A stretch of 40,245 nt of DNA. Origin: an uncultured Roseburia sp. (GTDB lineage: Bacteria > Bacillota > Clostridia > Lachnospirales > Lachnospiraceae). Below the pieces are notes generated by a model that was given only the letters and a program-made list of their open reading frames with translations, was not told the origin of the DNA and did not search any database. The position numbers and the translations under genes were made by a program. Position 1 is the stretch's first letter. Each line of letters starts with the position of its first letter. Of this stretch, positions 30,615 to 39,922 are shown piece by piece. The stretch spans positions 1-40,245 of the forward strand of contig CAJTYI010000018.1 in the NCBI GenBank assembly GCA_910584215.1, read 5' to 3'.

Positions 30615-32690
30615 TTAATCTCCATTCCAAAGCTTCGCAAAATTTTTGCGCTCCCACAGAGCCAGTGGGTACATGCGAATCCGACTCTCTTTCACATATA
30701 TTTTTCCTAAAAATACATAGGGCTGTCCCTGCCGCAGACGTTCCAGATAACGTATGGTTCCCTCTTCCTCCCTGGAATATCTGATTTCGATGATAATTTC
30801 CCTCTTTTGGCTATCATATAAAGGCATTGTAAGCCTCTGGCTCTTGTCTGTAAACACGGCTGGTCCAATGATTTCCGGCGCCAAAAATATCGGATTTGCG
30901 GCTCTGTTTTGTTCTCCTAACTGCTCTAAGAACAGCTTTGCGAAATCGGTATAATACCACGGCTCCACCAGCTCTGCCGTCAAATCCGCCCGCCCCTGCA
31001 CCTCGCCTTTTGTGTCCTGGCTCATAGACAGTCTCCCCTGTGATTCGCACTTCGCGCCCGTAAGCTTAAGGCGTACTTTGGAGAGCTCCTCAAAAGAGAT
31101 CGGCAGATTCCAGGGCGCCTTGGCCTTGCCTGCGCTTCCCCGCCTGACAGGACTGTCATAAAAGGTAGGGCGCAGATGCGTGTAGGTATACCACTTTTTG
31201 GTGCTGTACTCTAAAAAATACACCGTGATACCAGCATAACCGCCGGCCCCCGTAAATACCTCCTCCGTCACACCGGCCAGCTCCAAATCCCCAACCGGCA
31301 GGTAGTCGGCGCGGAATTCACCGCCGAAAAGCTCGATCTGTTCCTGCGATTTGACCTGGCGAAGCTGCTCTGTCTTTTGATAGAGACGCACCGTCCGAGA
31401 GACCAGCTCCCAGCACTTGATCGAGGCCGCCCGCTTAAAGTATCTGTCATATGCGCCCGCAAGCGCACGGAACTCATTTTCCATGCGTGGAAGCTGTGTG
31501 TTATGGCTTATAGCCGCAAGCCGCTCGAGCGCATCCACCGTATCGGAGGACATGCGGGAGAGGCCGGACGCCGCCATCTCACAAAATACTTTCTGCATCG
31601 CTTCCGCAGCCTGTTTGGCCTGCTCCACCAAAAGTTCCGGCGTACCGGCGCCATCCGCTTTGTTTTCCCACTCACACAGCCGCTGCCTAAGCATATCTTC
31701 CGTCAAACTGCCCTGCGCCAGCTGACACCATAAGATAGCGGAAGCCTTATGGCTGCAAAGCTCCTTTTTGTGGCAGGTACAGGCAGCATATGCAATCGGA
31801 GAGATCAGTTTTACCGTCTCTTTCATACCCGGAAGCGTTACCGTCAACACCTGTTCCCCGGAAATCACGGAGTGCAGACCACTTCGTTTTTGCTGTAACA
31901 GAGCGCGCATCTTTTTTGTTCCCAGCACACGCCGAAGCTCTGCGAGGGGATAGGACGCAATCTCGTCCCACACGGGCGCCGCGTTTCGCTTCGGCACTGT
32001 TTCCGCTGTCGCCAGCTCCTGGCCGGAACTCTCCCCTGCGGCCGCTTTCTCTTCTTTCTGTCCTGATGGTTTTTGACTCTCTTTCGGGGCTTCCTTCTCT
32101 TCTTTCTGTCCTGATGCTTTTTGACTCTCTTCCGGGGCTTCCTGCTCTTCTTTCTGTCCTGATGCTTTTTGACTCTCTTTCGGGACTTCCTTCTGTTCTT
32201 TCTGCCCTGATACTTTTTGACGCTTTTTCAGGGCTTCCTGCTCTTCTTTCTGTCCTGATTCCTCCAGAGTCTTGTCAGCGGCCGTTTGCTCTTTCTCTTC
32301 CAAGCGTCCGGACATCTCCTGCCTTTTTTTCTTGGGCGCTCGCTCTTCCCCGTTTGGAGCTTCCCCCTCTTTCTCATGTTCCTCCGCAGCTATGACCGAC
32401 ACACCCGTCCTGACGGCAGCCACTTCCCGCGCGGCCAGAATCCCCAAGATGATATGACGGCACATGCTTCTGGACGGACAGCTGCATCTGCTTTCCGCCA
32501 AAGGCTCCACAAGCGTCACCTGCTCATCTCCGATCTGCCACACAAGCTGCGGGCCATCCGTATCCTCAGACAAAAGCTTTACATCGGCGGTCTCTTTATC
32601 CTTGTACGCCCGTTTTACAATTCCTTTATTGGCAAGCGCAGTCAAATACTCGTCGCTCACCGCCTCCAAACATTCACTCCAACGGCTCAT
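30615..32690 (-). CDS. SWIM zinc-finger protein (YehQ-like)
   Basis: The 691-residue protein carries two SWIM-type zinc centres of identical spacing, C-x-C-x5-C-x-H: C69/C71/C77/H79 in RCSCPSRSMCRHI, and C305/C307/C313/H315 in CTCHKKELCSHK. Between them lies a low-complexity hydrophilic linker with four to five 16-residue repeats (residues 146-217). The C-terminal 370 residues have no recognised domain. The start codon overlaps the stop of the VWA gene (ATGA), indicating coupling. SWIM proteins beside MoxR and VWA genes correspond to E. coli yehQ. The zinc centres probably bind nucleic acid or protein; no activity is established. Confidence 0.85.
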   Translation of the reverse strand: MSRWSECLEAVSDEYLTALANKGIVKRAYKDKETADVKLLSEDTDGPQLVWQIGDEQVTLVEPLAESRCSCPSRSMCRHIILGILAAREVAAVRTGVSVIAAEEHEKEGEAPNGEERAPKKKRQEMSGRLEEKEQTAADKTLEESGQKEEQEALKKRQKVSGQKEQKEVPKESQKASGQKEEQEAPEESQKASGQKEEKEAPKESQKPSGQKEEKAAAGESSGQELATAETVPKRNAAPVWDEIASYPLAELRRVLGTKKMRALLQQKRSGLHSVISGEQVLTVTLPGMKETVKLISPIAYAACTCHKKELCSHKASAILWCQLAQGSLTEDMLRQRLCEWENKADGAGTPELLVEQAKQAAEAMQKVFCEMAASGLSRMSSDTVDALERLAAISHNTQLPRMENEFRALAGAYDRYFKRAASIKCWELVSRTVRLYQKTEQLRQVKSQEQIELFGGEFRADYLPVGDLELAGVTEEVFTGAGGYAGITVYFLEYSTKKWYTYTHLRPTFYDSPVRRGSAGKAKAPWNLPISFEELSKVRLKLTGAKCESQGRLSMSQDTKGEVQGRADLTAELVEPWYYTDFAKLFLEQLGEQNRAANPIFLAPEIIGPAVFTDKSQRLTMPLYDSQKREIIIEIRYSREEEGTIRYLERLRQGQPYVFLGKIYVKESRIRMYPLALWERKNFAKLWNGD
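32039..32255 (-). repeat. 48-bp tandem repeats in the SWIM gene
   Basis: Four to five consecutive 16-codon units of the type SGQKEEQEAPEESQKA are encoded. They form a flexible, highly charged linker between the two SWIM centres. The period keeps the reading frame. Confidence 0.85.
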
Positions 32691-33883
32691 TGCATCACTT
32701 TCCCCATAAAATCTGCCAGTTTTCCGGGCGTCATAGCCCCCACCGACGCGCCCATCTGTGCCAGCGTGGCCGCGACATTCTTGTTGTAATTCGGGTTCGC
32801 TTCCAGGTCAAGCGCAGTTAAGGCAACGAATCTGGCTCCGCTCTCGATGATCGTTCTGCACACAGCATACAGCCTTCCCAGACTGCCGCCCTCATATAAA
32901 TCTGAGACCAGCACCACCATCGTGCGGTGCGGATTGTCGATCAAGCTTTCACAATATGCAAGTGCGCCGCCGATATCCGTACCGCCTCCAAGTTGTACGC
33001 TCATCAAGGTCTCCACAGCATCCTCCACATAGCCGCTCAAATCAACGACCTGCGTATCAAAAATAACCAACTTGGTATCTAACATCGGCATTTTGGCAAA
33101 AATACCTGCCATGATGGCGCTGTGAATCACGGAATCGAGCATCGATCCACTCTCATCTACACAGAGTATCACCCGCCACTGATGGTATTTTTTCACTCTT
33201 GCATGAAAAAACACGCGCTTTAACAAGAGCTGCCGATGTTCGATATCATAGTTTTCCAGATTCCGGCGAATCGTCTTTTTGATATCCAGATTTCGCGCAG
33301 ACTGCACAGGACTCGACATTGTCTTGTCCAGACGCCCCAAAAAGGACTGGCGGATATCCTGCCTGAGCTTCTCGGCCAGCTCCGCGGCCACTTTGCGCAC
33401 AATCTCACGCGCCATGGACAGCACCTCTCCGCGCATCATGTGTTTCAGTCCGAGTATCGTTTTCAAAAGCTCCCTATTTGGCTCCAAACGCCCCAAAACT
33501 TCTGGGTCAGTCAAGAGTTCTGTCATCTGATATTTGTCCAGCGCATGGCGCTCCATGATCTCGGCCGTCTCCTTTGGAAACAGCTTTTTCATCTTCGCAA
33601 GCCACTTTGGCACGGTAATATGGGAACCCTCTCTCCCGCCGGAACGACTGCGCACTTCCTGTTCCTCCCCGTATTCCCTCGAGTAGAGAAAGTCAAGCAC
33701 CTCCTCCATCTCCATAAAATTGATCTCATTTCCCGAAAACGAAATCTGACTGTCCGCATATTTTCCCAAAACCAACCGCCAGCGGTTCAATACTTCGTGG
33801 TCGTCGGCCTTCTCTGCGGCCTCTTTTTCGCTCCGGTGTTCTGGCCTTGTCTTTTCTTTCCGCATCTGATCTGGATTTGTCAT
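32687..33883 (-). CDS. VWA-domain protein (YehP-like)
   Basis: The N-terminal 230 residues are charged and helical. The C-terminal half is a von Willebrand A domain with a complete metal-ion site: DESGSM at residues 243-248, the threonine of GGGTD near 299-303, and the aspartate of SDLYEGG near 328. Such proteins act as metal-dependent partners of MoxR AAA+ ATPases, and a MoxR gene lies two genes upstream. The ATG at 33883 sits behind GAGAGGGA and is preferred over 33895. The gene is preceded by the 31-bp tandem repeat array and overlaps the SWIM gene by four bases. Confidence 0.9.
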   Translation of the reverse strand: MTNPDQMRKEKTRPEHRSEKEAAEKADDHEVLNRWRLVLGKYADSQISFSGNEINFMEMEEVLDFLYSREYGEEQEVRSRSGGREGSHITVPKWLAKMKKLFPKETAEIMERHALDKYQMTELLTDPEVLGRLEPNRELLKTILGLKHMMRGEVLSMAREIVRKVAAELAEKLRQDIRQSFLGRLDKTMSSPVQSARNLDIKKTIRRNLENYDIEHRQLLLKRVFFHARVKKYHQWRVILCVDESGSMLDSVIHSAIMAGIFAKMPMLDTKLVIFDTQVVDLSGYVEDAVETLMSVQLGGGTDIGGALAYCESLIDNPHRTMVVLVSDLYEGGSLGRLYAVCRTIIESGARFVALTALDLEANPNYNKNVAATLAQMGASVGAMTPGKLADFMGKVMQ

Positions 33884-33929
33884 ATTCCCTCTCATTCCGC
33901 CGCGTTTGCTTCTCCCAGCCGCTGTCCCG

Positions 33930-34442
33930 CATTTTCATCTAACTCAAATTGCTGTTTCACATTTTCATCTAACTCAATTTGTCGTCTCGCTTACTCAGTC
34001 AAATCGCGATTGGCGTCTTGCTTACTCTTCCAACCCAAAATCGTTGTCCCGTATACTCATTCAACTTGCAATTGGCGTCTCGCTTGCTCATTCAAATCGC
34101 GATTGGCGTCTTGCTTACTCATTCAAATCGCGATTGTCTTCTCGCACACTCATTCAAATCGCGATTGTCTTCTCGCTTGCTCATTCAAATCGCGATTGTC
34201 TTCTTGCATACTCATTCAAATCGCAATTGTCTTCTCGCTTGCTCATTCAAATCGCGATTGTCTTCTCGCATATTCATTCAAATCGCGATTGTCTTCTCGC
34301 TTACTCATTCAAATCGCGATTGTCGTCTTGCATATTCATTATAAATCGCGATTGGCGTCTCGCTTACTCAGTCAAATCGCAATTGGCGTCTCGCTTACTC
34401 TTCCAACTCACAATTGCTTTCTCACATACTCATCCAATTGTC
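33930..34442 (-). repeat. 31-bp tandem repeat array, about 16 units, grown from a gene end
   Basis: Sixteen or so head-to-tail units fill nearly all the space between the DUF5682 and VWA genes. A typical unit on the + strand is TCAAATCGCGATTGTCTTCT plus CGCTTGCTCAT. Measured cores at 34161, 34192 and 34223 are exactly 31 bases apart. The central units are nearly identical and carry the palindrome AATCGCGATT. The outermost units decay. The first unit overlaps the last ten codons and stop of the DUF5682 gene, whose sequence (- strand GAGTATGTGAGAAAGCAATT...) is recognisably the same unit. There are no spacers, so it is not CRISPR. Long + strand frames across it are products of the period. Confidence 0.9.
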
Positions 34443-36777
34443 TGCCATAGGCGTACCAGTCCGCCGGCACACCTTCCTGCCCTGTCACCTGTGCGCCCTC
34501 TTTGCCGTGGATGCCTGCCGCCAGCTGTGCAATCCTGTCGATCTCTCCCGGTGTAAAATAGGTAAAGGCCATGCGCAGTTCCGGCAGTATTTTCATAAAT
34601 GCCTCCCCGGTGACCTCCCCAAAGAACCCGTCGAGCAGTTCCAAAAACGTCCGGCTGCTAAAGATAATATCCTTGGCAGCAAAAAACAGGCCGTGGAAAA
34701 ACCCCGCCACTTTTTTTATTTGCTCTGTCGTTCCCATCAGATATCCCCGCGCCGCATATTCGATTTCTCGTGCGCTCTTTCTGCCGCATCCGTACAGGAT
34801 TCCCTGAGCACACCCAAAAAATCCTGGATGCACATCCTGTCGTTCCCCGGCGCCGACAAGCACGCGCAAGTACTCCTCCTTAAGCCCCGCCAGCTCCCGC
34901 GCGCTCCCAAACGTCTGATACAGTAACTTGAGCGCCTCCATACATTCCGGGGCATTCTCCTCTTTTACCGCCGCCATCGAGGGCAGCAGCAAAACCATTT
35001 TTCTACAGCAGCTCTCTAACAACGGTTCTATCACCAGATTGGACTGATAGAGTTCCCGCAGCTGCTGCAATTTGCGCAATAGCTTTAGTGCGCCTGTGAG
35101 AGCAAAAAAATCAGTTTCACACACAAGCACCTTGTGCATTTTTTCATAGACTGCGTCTAATTGTTCCCGCAGGTCCATCTCAAATACCTGGGATAACAGC
35201 AGCGCACACGCCCCGGCATCTTTTTCTTTTTTCAGCGACGACCGCACCATGCCGACCGCCGCTTCCTCCACGGTAGCCCCATAGACAGAAGCGTCGATCA
35301 AAGCCGCCTCCACACCGGCGCTCCACTTATATTTCCAAATCTCGCGCATTAGATTGCGGTCAGTTCCCCGTTGAAGATTCGGCCCTCTCAGACGTCTGGC
35401 ATACGTCGCACCCAAAAAATTCAGCCGATGAAAAAAGGCACTCTGCTGACGGTGTTTTTTCTTTGCAAAAATAGAAAGCGTCACTTCCCCCGCCAGGGTG
35501 GTCGACACTTTTAATTTATAACGCTTACACTGCTCCCTGAAATCATGCAGAATCGGCGGCACTTTGGCATCACGGCACAGCTCCCCCATGGCATCGCCCG
35601 TCATCTGCTTTTGCAAAATCCGCATCGGCGTATCGGATGCGATGTTGTATTCGCCTTTTACAAAGGACGACAGCACGGCGTCAATCAACTCATAAGCGCC
35701 TGGTTCCTGCTTCCCGCGCAGCTGCGCAAGCCCCCGCGCCATCGCGTCCGCACAGATTTCGTCATAGGTGGAAATCATCCCCTCCTTTTTTCTGGTCTCT
35801 TTGCCGGATGCAACGATAAACCAAAGCGCCGTCTCCTCGTAGGGTCTGTCCGAGCTCTTTAGCTTTTCCCATATTTTCTGATAATAACCCGGATACGGCA
35901 TCCCACTGGCATATCCGTTTAAGGCATCCGCGGCCTCCATGGAGTAGGACATCAAATAGACGCCTTGACGCTCTTTCGGAATCCGCGTGCCCGCCATCCG
36001 CTCCAGCTCATTCTCGATCGCATCGGCTTCCTGCCAAAGGTCCTTAGCCAAGGCCGGCGTGTGAAATCCCCCGGTGATCACAAACAGACAAGCTCTCCCG
36101 TCAGCATCACCGCCCTCACGCCGCAGGGATTTGGCCTCCCGCAAAATCTGACCGCGCATATATAGTTCCCGGGCAAGCGTACCGTCCTCTTTCATCTCCC
36201 GTGCGGCTGTATTTTCGCGTGCCAGCTTACAGTACAGCAAAAGGCTCTCAAACCACGCCTCGCTGTCCATGGAATATCCGTTGACTTCAAAATATTTTTC
36301 CCAGAATTGGTCAAACGATTGCAGACCGCTTTTTTCACACAATGCTTTTATATACTCATTCTGCGACAGCAGATAATCGTCATTATAATTATTTTTTTCC
36401 TTTTTACTGCGCAGCCCTGCCCCGGCTTTCGATGCAGCCAGAATATCTCCGTATGGCAGATCGATAAACGCACAGGGAATATCAAGCGCGGCTCCCATGC
36501 GCAGCGCCACAAGCTCCGGCGAATAATCGAGAAACGGATAATAACACTTATACTGCTCCCTGTCATCGGATATTCTGCCCTGTGCATCGTCATAGGAATA
36601 GTACACCGCAAACGGCGCCCGCGTCTCCCCGTGCACCATCACCGGCAGCAGTTCGTTGGCGTTTTGCGGTCCCTCCACCAGTATTTTGGCCGGACGAAAC
36701 TTCTCTATCATCTGACTGACATGAAACGCGCAGGCCGGGCTATGATGGCGAACCGGCAAAAAAATTATTTCAGCCAT
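34408..36777 (-). CDS. DUF5682 family protein (YehM-like)
   Basis: This is a large cytosolic protein of about 789 residues. The N-terminus MAEIIFLPVRHHSPACAFHV, followed by KILVEGPQNANELLPV, is typical of the DUF5682 family. The family accompanies MoxR, VWA and SWIM genes (E. coli yehM) and has no demonstrated activity. Other conserved-looking segments are IPCAFIDLPYGDIL and CLFVITGGFHTPAL. The gene overlaps the end of the MoxR gene; the ATG at 36777 fits the family N-terminus, while 36804 is possible. Its last codons and stop form the first unit of the 31-bp repeat array. Confidence 0.85.
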   Translation of the reverse strand: MAEIIFLPVRHHSPACAFHVSQMIEKFRPAKILVEGPQNANELLPVMVHGETRAPFAVYYSYDDAQGRISDDREQYKCYYPFLDYSPELVALRMGAALDIPCAFIDLPYGDILAASKAGAGLRSKKEKNNYNDDYLLSQNEYIKALCEKSGLQSFDQFWEKYFEVNGYSMDSEAWFESLLLYCKLARENTAAREMKEDGTLARELYMRGQILREAKSLRREGGDADGRACLFVITGGFHTPALAKDLWQEADAIENELERMAGTRIPKERQGVYLMSYSMEAADALNGYASGMPYPGYYQKIWEKLKSSDRPYEETALWFIVASGKETRKKEGMISTYDEICADAMARGLAQLRGKQEPGAYELIDAVLSSFVKGEYNIASDTPMRILQKQMTGDAMGELCRDAKVPPILHDFREQCKRYKLKVSTTLAGEVTLSIFAKKKHRQQSAFFHRLNFLGATYARRLRGPNLQRGTDRNLMREIWKYKWSAGVEAALIDASVYGATVEEAAVGMVRSSLKKEKDAGACALLLSQVFEMDLREQLDAVYEKMHKVLVCETDFFALTGALKLLRKLQQLRELYQSNLVIEPLLESCCRKMVLLLPSMAAVKEENAPECMEALKLLYQTFGSARELAGLKEEYLRVLVGAGERQDVHPGFFGCAQGILYGCGRKSAREIEYAARGYLMGTTEQIKKVAGFFHGLFFAAKDIIFSSRTFLELLDGFFGEVTGEAFMKILPELRMAFTYFTPGEIDRIAQLAAGIHGKEGAQVTGQEGVPADWYAYGRQLDEYVRKQL

Positions 36778-37880
36778 TTCCTCGCTTCGTAATATTCTCT
36801 CCATTTTCCGCCCTCTCTGCCGCTTTTTTCCCGGATTACCGTATTAAAATAGTCTCTGACTTTCTGCAGATCATCCCTGTTTTCTTTCGATATGGCGCCC
36901 ACCAGATTTTGCACCAGCGCATCCACGCGAACCTGTCCGTCACCGTAATAATATCCGCCAATCATTGTCTGGTAATAGACGGACACAGCCTCCGCGGTGC
37001 TCATGACACAAGAAGGCGTATCAATCCGGCTTCCGGTATCGGCAACTCCCTCCCGCAGTTCGTGGTAAGTCGACGCTAACAGTTCCACGACGTCCTCCTC
37101 CGCCTCCATGGCGATATTGCTCTCTCTCGCCAATTGGTTCACCTCATGGATGATAATCTGCTTTTCCAAGGCGGCCTCGCGCACGGGCATCACCGTCTCA
37201 AAATTAAAACGCCGTTTTAGGGCGCTGCTCATTTCATTGACGCCTTTATCTCTGGTGTTTGCCGTCCCAATCACATTAAATCCGGGCTTTGCGAAGAGGA
37301 TGCCGTCGTCCCCCAGCTCCGGCACGTTCAGTACTTTATCACTCAAAACACTGATGAGACTGTCCTGTATCTCCGCAGGTGTCCTCGTAATCTCCTCAAA
37401 ACGCGTCAGTACTCCCTTTTCCATGCCGACATAAAGCGGGGATGGCACAAGCGCCTCCCGGACTGGTCCCCTCGCCAACAGCAGGGCATAATTCCACGAA
37501 TATTTTATCATATCCTCGGTCGTCCCCGCCGTCCCCTGCACCGTATTGGTGCTGATTCCGCTGATGGCGGCAGACAAAAGCTCCGAGAGCATCGTTTTGG
37601 CGGTTCCCGGCTCGCCGACAAGCATTAGGCCGCGGTTGCCCGCCAGCGTGACAATACACCGCTCCACAAGTGCATCATTGCCAAAATATTTCTTTTGAAT
37701 GTCGTATGTCTTTCCCTCATAAGTCAGCGGCTTTTTGCTTCCCAAGATAAAGGTCCTCACCGCCTGGGGAGAAAGCTGCCAGTTTTCAGGCTTTCTCGCA
37801 GTATCATTTGCCTTTAAAGCCGCCAACTCCTGCCGATAGCGGATTTCTACCGGCGGCTTGATCAATTGTTCCTGTGCCAT
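36765..37880 (-). CDS. MoxR-family AAA+ ATPase (YehL-like)
   Basis: The 371-residue ATPase has Walker A GEPGTAKT at residues 89-96. A Walker B-like acidic stretch lies in TRFEEITRTPAEIQDSLISV, sensor 1 in NVIGTANTRD, and an arginine-finger region in SSALKRRFNFE. MoxR ATPases act as chaperone-like remodellers together with VWA proteins; the VWA partner here is two genes downstream. AAAGGAAG lies just before the ATG. The gene starts 27 bases after the diguanylate cyclase stop, so the two are probably co-transcribed. Its 3' end overlaps the DUF5682 gene. Confidence 0.92.
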   Translation of the reverse strand: MAQEQLIKPPVEIRYRQELAALKANDTARKPENWQLSPQAVRTFILGSKKPLTYEGKTYDIQKKYFGNDALVERCIVTLAGNRGLMLVGEPGTAKTMLSELLSAAISGISTNTVQGTAGTTEDMIKYSWNYALLLARGPVREALVPSPLYVGMEKGVLTRFEEITRTPAEIQDSLISVLSDKVLNVPELGDDGILFAKPGFNVIGTANTRDKGVNEMSSALKRRFNFETVMPVREAALEKQIIIHEVNQLARESNIAMEAEEDVVELLASTYHELREGVADTGSRIDTPSCVMSTAEAVSVYYQTMIGGYYYGDGQVRVDALVQNLVGAISKENRDDLQKVRDYFNTVIREKSGREGGKWREYYEARKWLK

Positions 37881-37907
37881 CTTCCTTTGCCCGTCCTTCC
37901 ATCATGT

Positions 37908-39818
37908 TCAGACACGGTTTTTCTTCCGCGCCTGTTTATCGATATACATTCTTTCGTCTGCCAGTTTGAGCAGTTCCCGCCAAACACTCCCCTCCACCGG
38001 AAATACGGCTGCACCCATGGAAAAGCGAACCGGAACTATGGTGCCATCCGTCAAAGTGACAGACGCCTCTTCCTGCAAAGCGCAAAGCCGTGTTAAGCAT
38101 CGTTTTACCTCTTCAGGCGTGCTCAATCCGCCAAAATAAATCGCAAATTCATCGCCTCCCAAGCGCGCCGTGATCTGTCCGGGCGCATGAAAATTTCTTA
38201 AGGTATCCGCCACCCCGCACAGATAACGGTCCCCGTTTTGATGCCCGTAGGTATCGTTGGTTTTTTTCAGGTCATCCGAATCCACCATCACGACTGCTCC
38301 ACACTCGGGCAAATCGGCCCCGGAAAACAATTTATCGAGCTGACTGTAAAAAGAGCGTCGGCTGTAGAGCTTCGTCAAAACATCCTGCCCGAGTTCCTGC
38401 TCCAACGCCTGTTTCTCCCTGATATCGGCAGTGCGGTCAATCAAAATCCCAAATACATTATTACCTTTTACGACGGTTTCCGCTTTAATATACCGTTTGC
38501 CCTTGCCGGCATCAAGCACATAAACGCCGTCTTCTCCGTCGAGCGGACATGCGAATAACCGTTCCATCCATTTTTCAAAAGTATCCCTCTTGCGGCAAAT
38601 CAAAGCCGCGTCCTCCTCGCTAAGCCCCATGATCTCATGCACGCGGCTGGTGGCACGCACGCGTCCGACGATACCGCTGTACTCATAGATGCCAATGGGC
38701 TGCTTGGTGACCTCCAACACTTTAGAGAGTTTGTCGGTAGTCTCTAATATGCTCTCCACCATATCATTGATATGCGTGCTCAGTTCCGTAAATTCGATTG
38801 TGTTGTTCACATCGACGCGATCGTCGAGATTGCCGTCTGTGATGGTTTGCAGTTTCCGGTTGATATCTGTAATTGACTGTAGTACATTTTTGTCAAGATA
38901 GCGCGTAATACTGTAGACAACCACGGCAAATATGATAATCATATAGAACAATAACCGCAGATTGCCGCTTGTGACATTGCGGTAAAGCGCGGACAATTCA
39001 TAGATACGCCCGATGATCACGGTTTCTGTCTGCTGAAACACACAGTAGACCCGGACTCCGTCAATCTTGCCGAAAAAGCCCTGTCCCCACTGTTTCATTT
39101 TGTCAATGTCTAAACCGAGCTCGTAGGTTCCTCTCTCATAGAGGCTGCTGTCGGTCGTTCCCACCACGGTATTTGTCTTTGGGTCCACCGCCACCAACAC
39201 GGAACCGTCATCATCTACAAATAAAGAAAATATGTAAGAAATTTCATTTTTATTTTTCTGCTGCAGTACACGCTCGGGCTCTAGGCCGATCTGGACGATC
39301 GCTGAACTGTCCTCCATCCAGACTGCCGCATACTGCATCATCTTGGCCTCAGCCGTATTAGGCTTTATATCCTGACACAACTCCATGGAGGTATCGGAAA
39401 GCATCTGAGCAAAATATCCGATCTGTTCCCCGGAATCGACCGAAAGACCAATATATTCGGGCACAGACCCCGCATAGAGGACTCCATCCCGGTCAAATAT
39501 ATGCAGCTCGTCGATCTCCAGGAAATTAACCATTTTCTGCATCTCGCTGGTATCGCCGATCTTGTGCTTATCCCGCATCAGCATATAGGCTGCGGCGCGC
39601 GCCCGAAGCAGACACATCCTGTTAATCTCCTCCGTCACCGTCGCAAGTTCCTTTTCGTTCTCGCGTATCACATTTTGGATTTGACGAAACATTGCGTTAG
39701 ATGAGCGCACCATGTCCCTTTGCGCGGCGAACATTTGCAGAATATAATTAATGCCTAAAAATAGAATCAGGGCAATTCCAATCAACAATCCCATGCGCTT
39801 TGTGATCTTTTTCTTCAT
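37908..39818 (-). CDS. Membrane diguanylate cyclase (sensor-HAMP-PAS-GGDEF)
   Basis: The enzyme makes cyclic di-GMP from two GTP. Of 636 residues, 9-28 form the first membrane span and about 29-287 an extracytoplasmic Cache-like sensor. The second span is at 288-307, followed by a HAMP-like linker, a PAS-like domain (about 365-465) and a GGDEF domain with intact GGDEF at 554-558 and metal site VDSDDLKKTND. The product-inhibition RxxD motif expected just upstream of GGDEF is absent. The ATG at 39818 has GGAGGG upstream; the frame to 39836 is less likely. The gene ends 27 bases before moxR, so it probably heads this operon. Confidence 0.92.
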   Translation of the reverse strand: MKKKITKRMGLLIGIALILFLGINYILQMFAAQRDMVRSSNAMFRQIQNVIRENEKELATVTEEINRMCLLRARAAAYMLMRDKHKIGDTSEMQKMVNFLEIDELHIFDRDGVLYAGSVPEYIGLSVDSGEQIGYFAQMLSDTSMELCQDIKPNTAEAKMMQYAAVWMEDSSAIVQIGLEPERVLQQKNKNEISYIFSLFVDDDGSVLVAVDPKTNTVVGTTDSSLYERGTYELGLDIDKMKQWGQGFFGKIDGVRVYCVFQQTETVIIGRIYELSALYRNVTSGNLRLLFYMIIIFAVVVYSITRYLDKNVLQSITDINRKLQTITDGNLDDRVDVNNTIEFTELSTHINDMVESILETTDKLSKVLEVTKQPIGIYEYSGIVGRVRATSRVHEIMGLSEEDAALICRKRDTFEKWMERLFACPLDGEDGVYVLDAGKGKRYIKAETVVKGNNVFGILIDRTADIREKQALEQELGQDVLTKLYSRRSFYSQLDKLFSGADLPECGAVVMVDSDDLKKTNDTYGHQNGDRYLCGVADTLRNFHAPGQITARLGGDEFAIYFGGLSTPEEVKRCLTRLCALQEEASVTLTDGTIVPVRFSMGAAVFPVEGSVWRELLKLADERMYIDKQARKKNRV

Positions 39819-39916
39819 ATATGCCCTCCGAAACACGGCCCATTCGCCGTGCGTAAACGCAGCATCTTAATTGCTTCATTTAATTTTATCACTTCACATA
39901 AACTGATTCAAGGTGA

Positions 39917-39922
39917 ATTATA
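39917..39922 (-). promoter_or_regulatory. Possible -10 box for the diguanylate cyclase operon
   Basis: A consensus TATAAT on the - strand lies about 100 bases upstream of the start codon. A -35-like TTGGGA lies 19 bases further upstream, which is longer than ideal. The rest of 39819-40054 has only a small CAAGGC-atcc-GCCTTG hairpin (39948-39963) and no gene. Confidence 0.35.

Noticed and set aside
33930..34442. CRISPR array
   Set aside because: The units are contiguous with no unique spacers, the end unit derives from a coding sequence, and no cas gene is present.
33236..34556. Long + strand open frames (404, 216 and 121 codons) across the repeat array
   Set aside because: Their sequence is the 31-bp repeat read in rotating frames (SNRDC, SFKSRLSS); they have no ribosome site and overlap real - strand genes.
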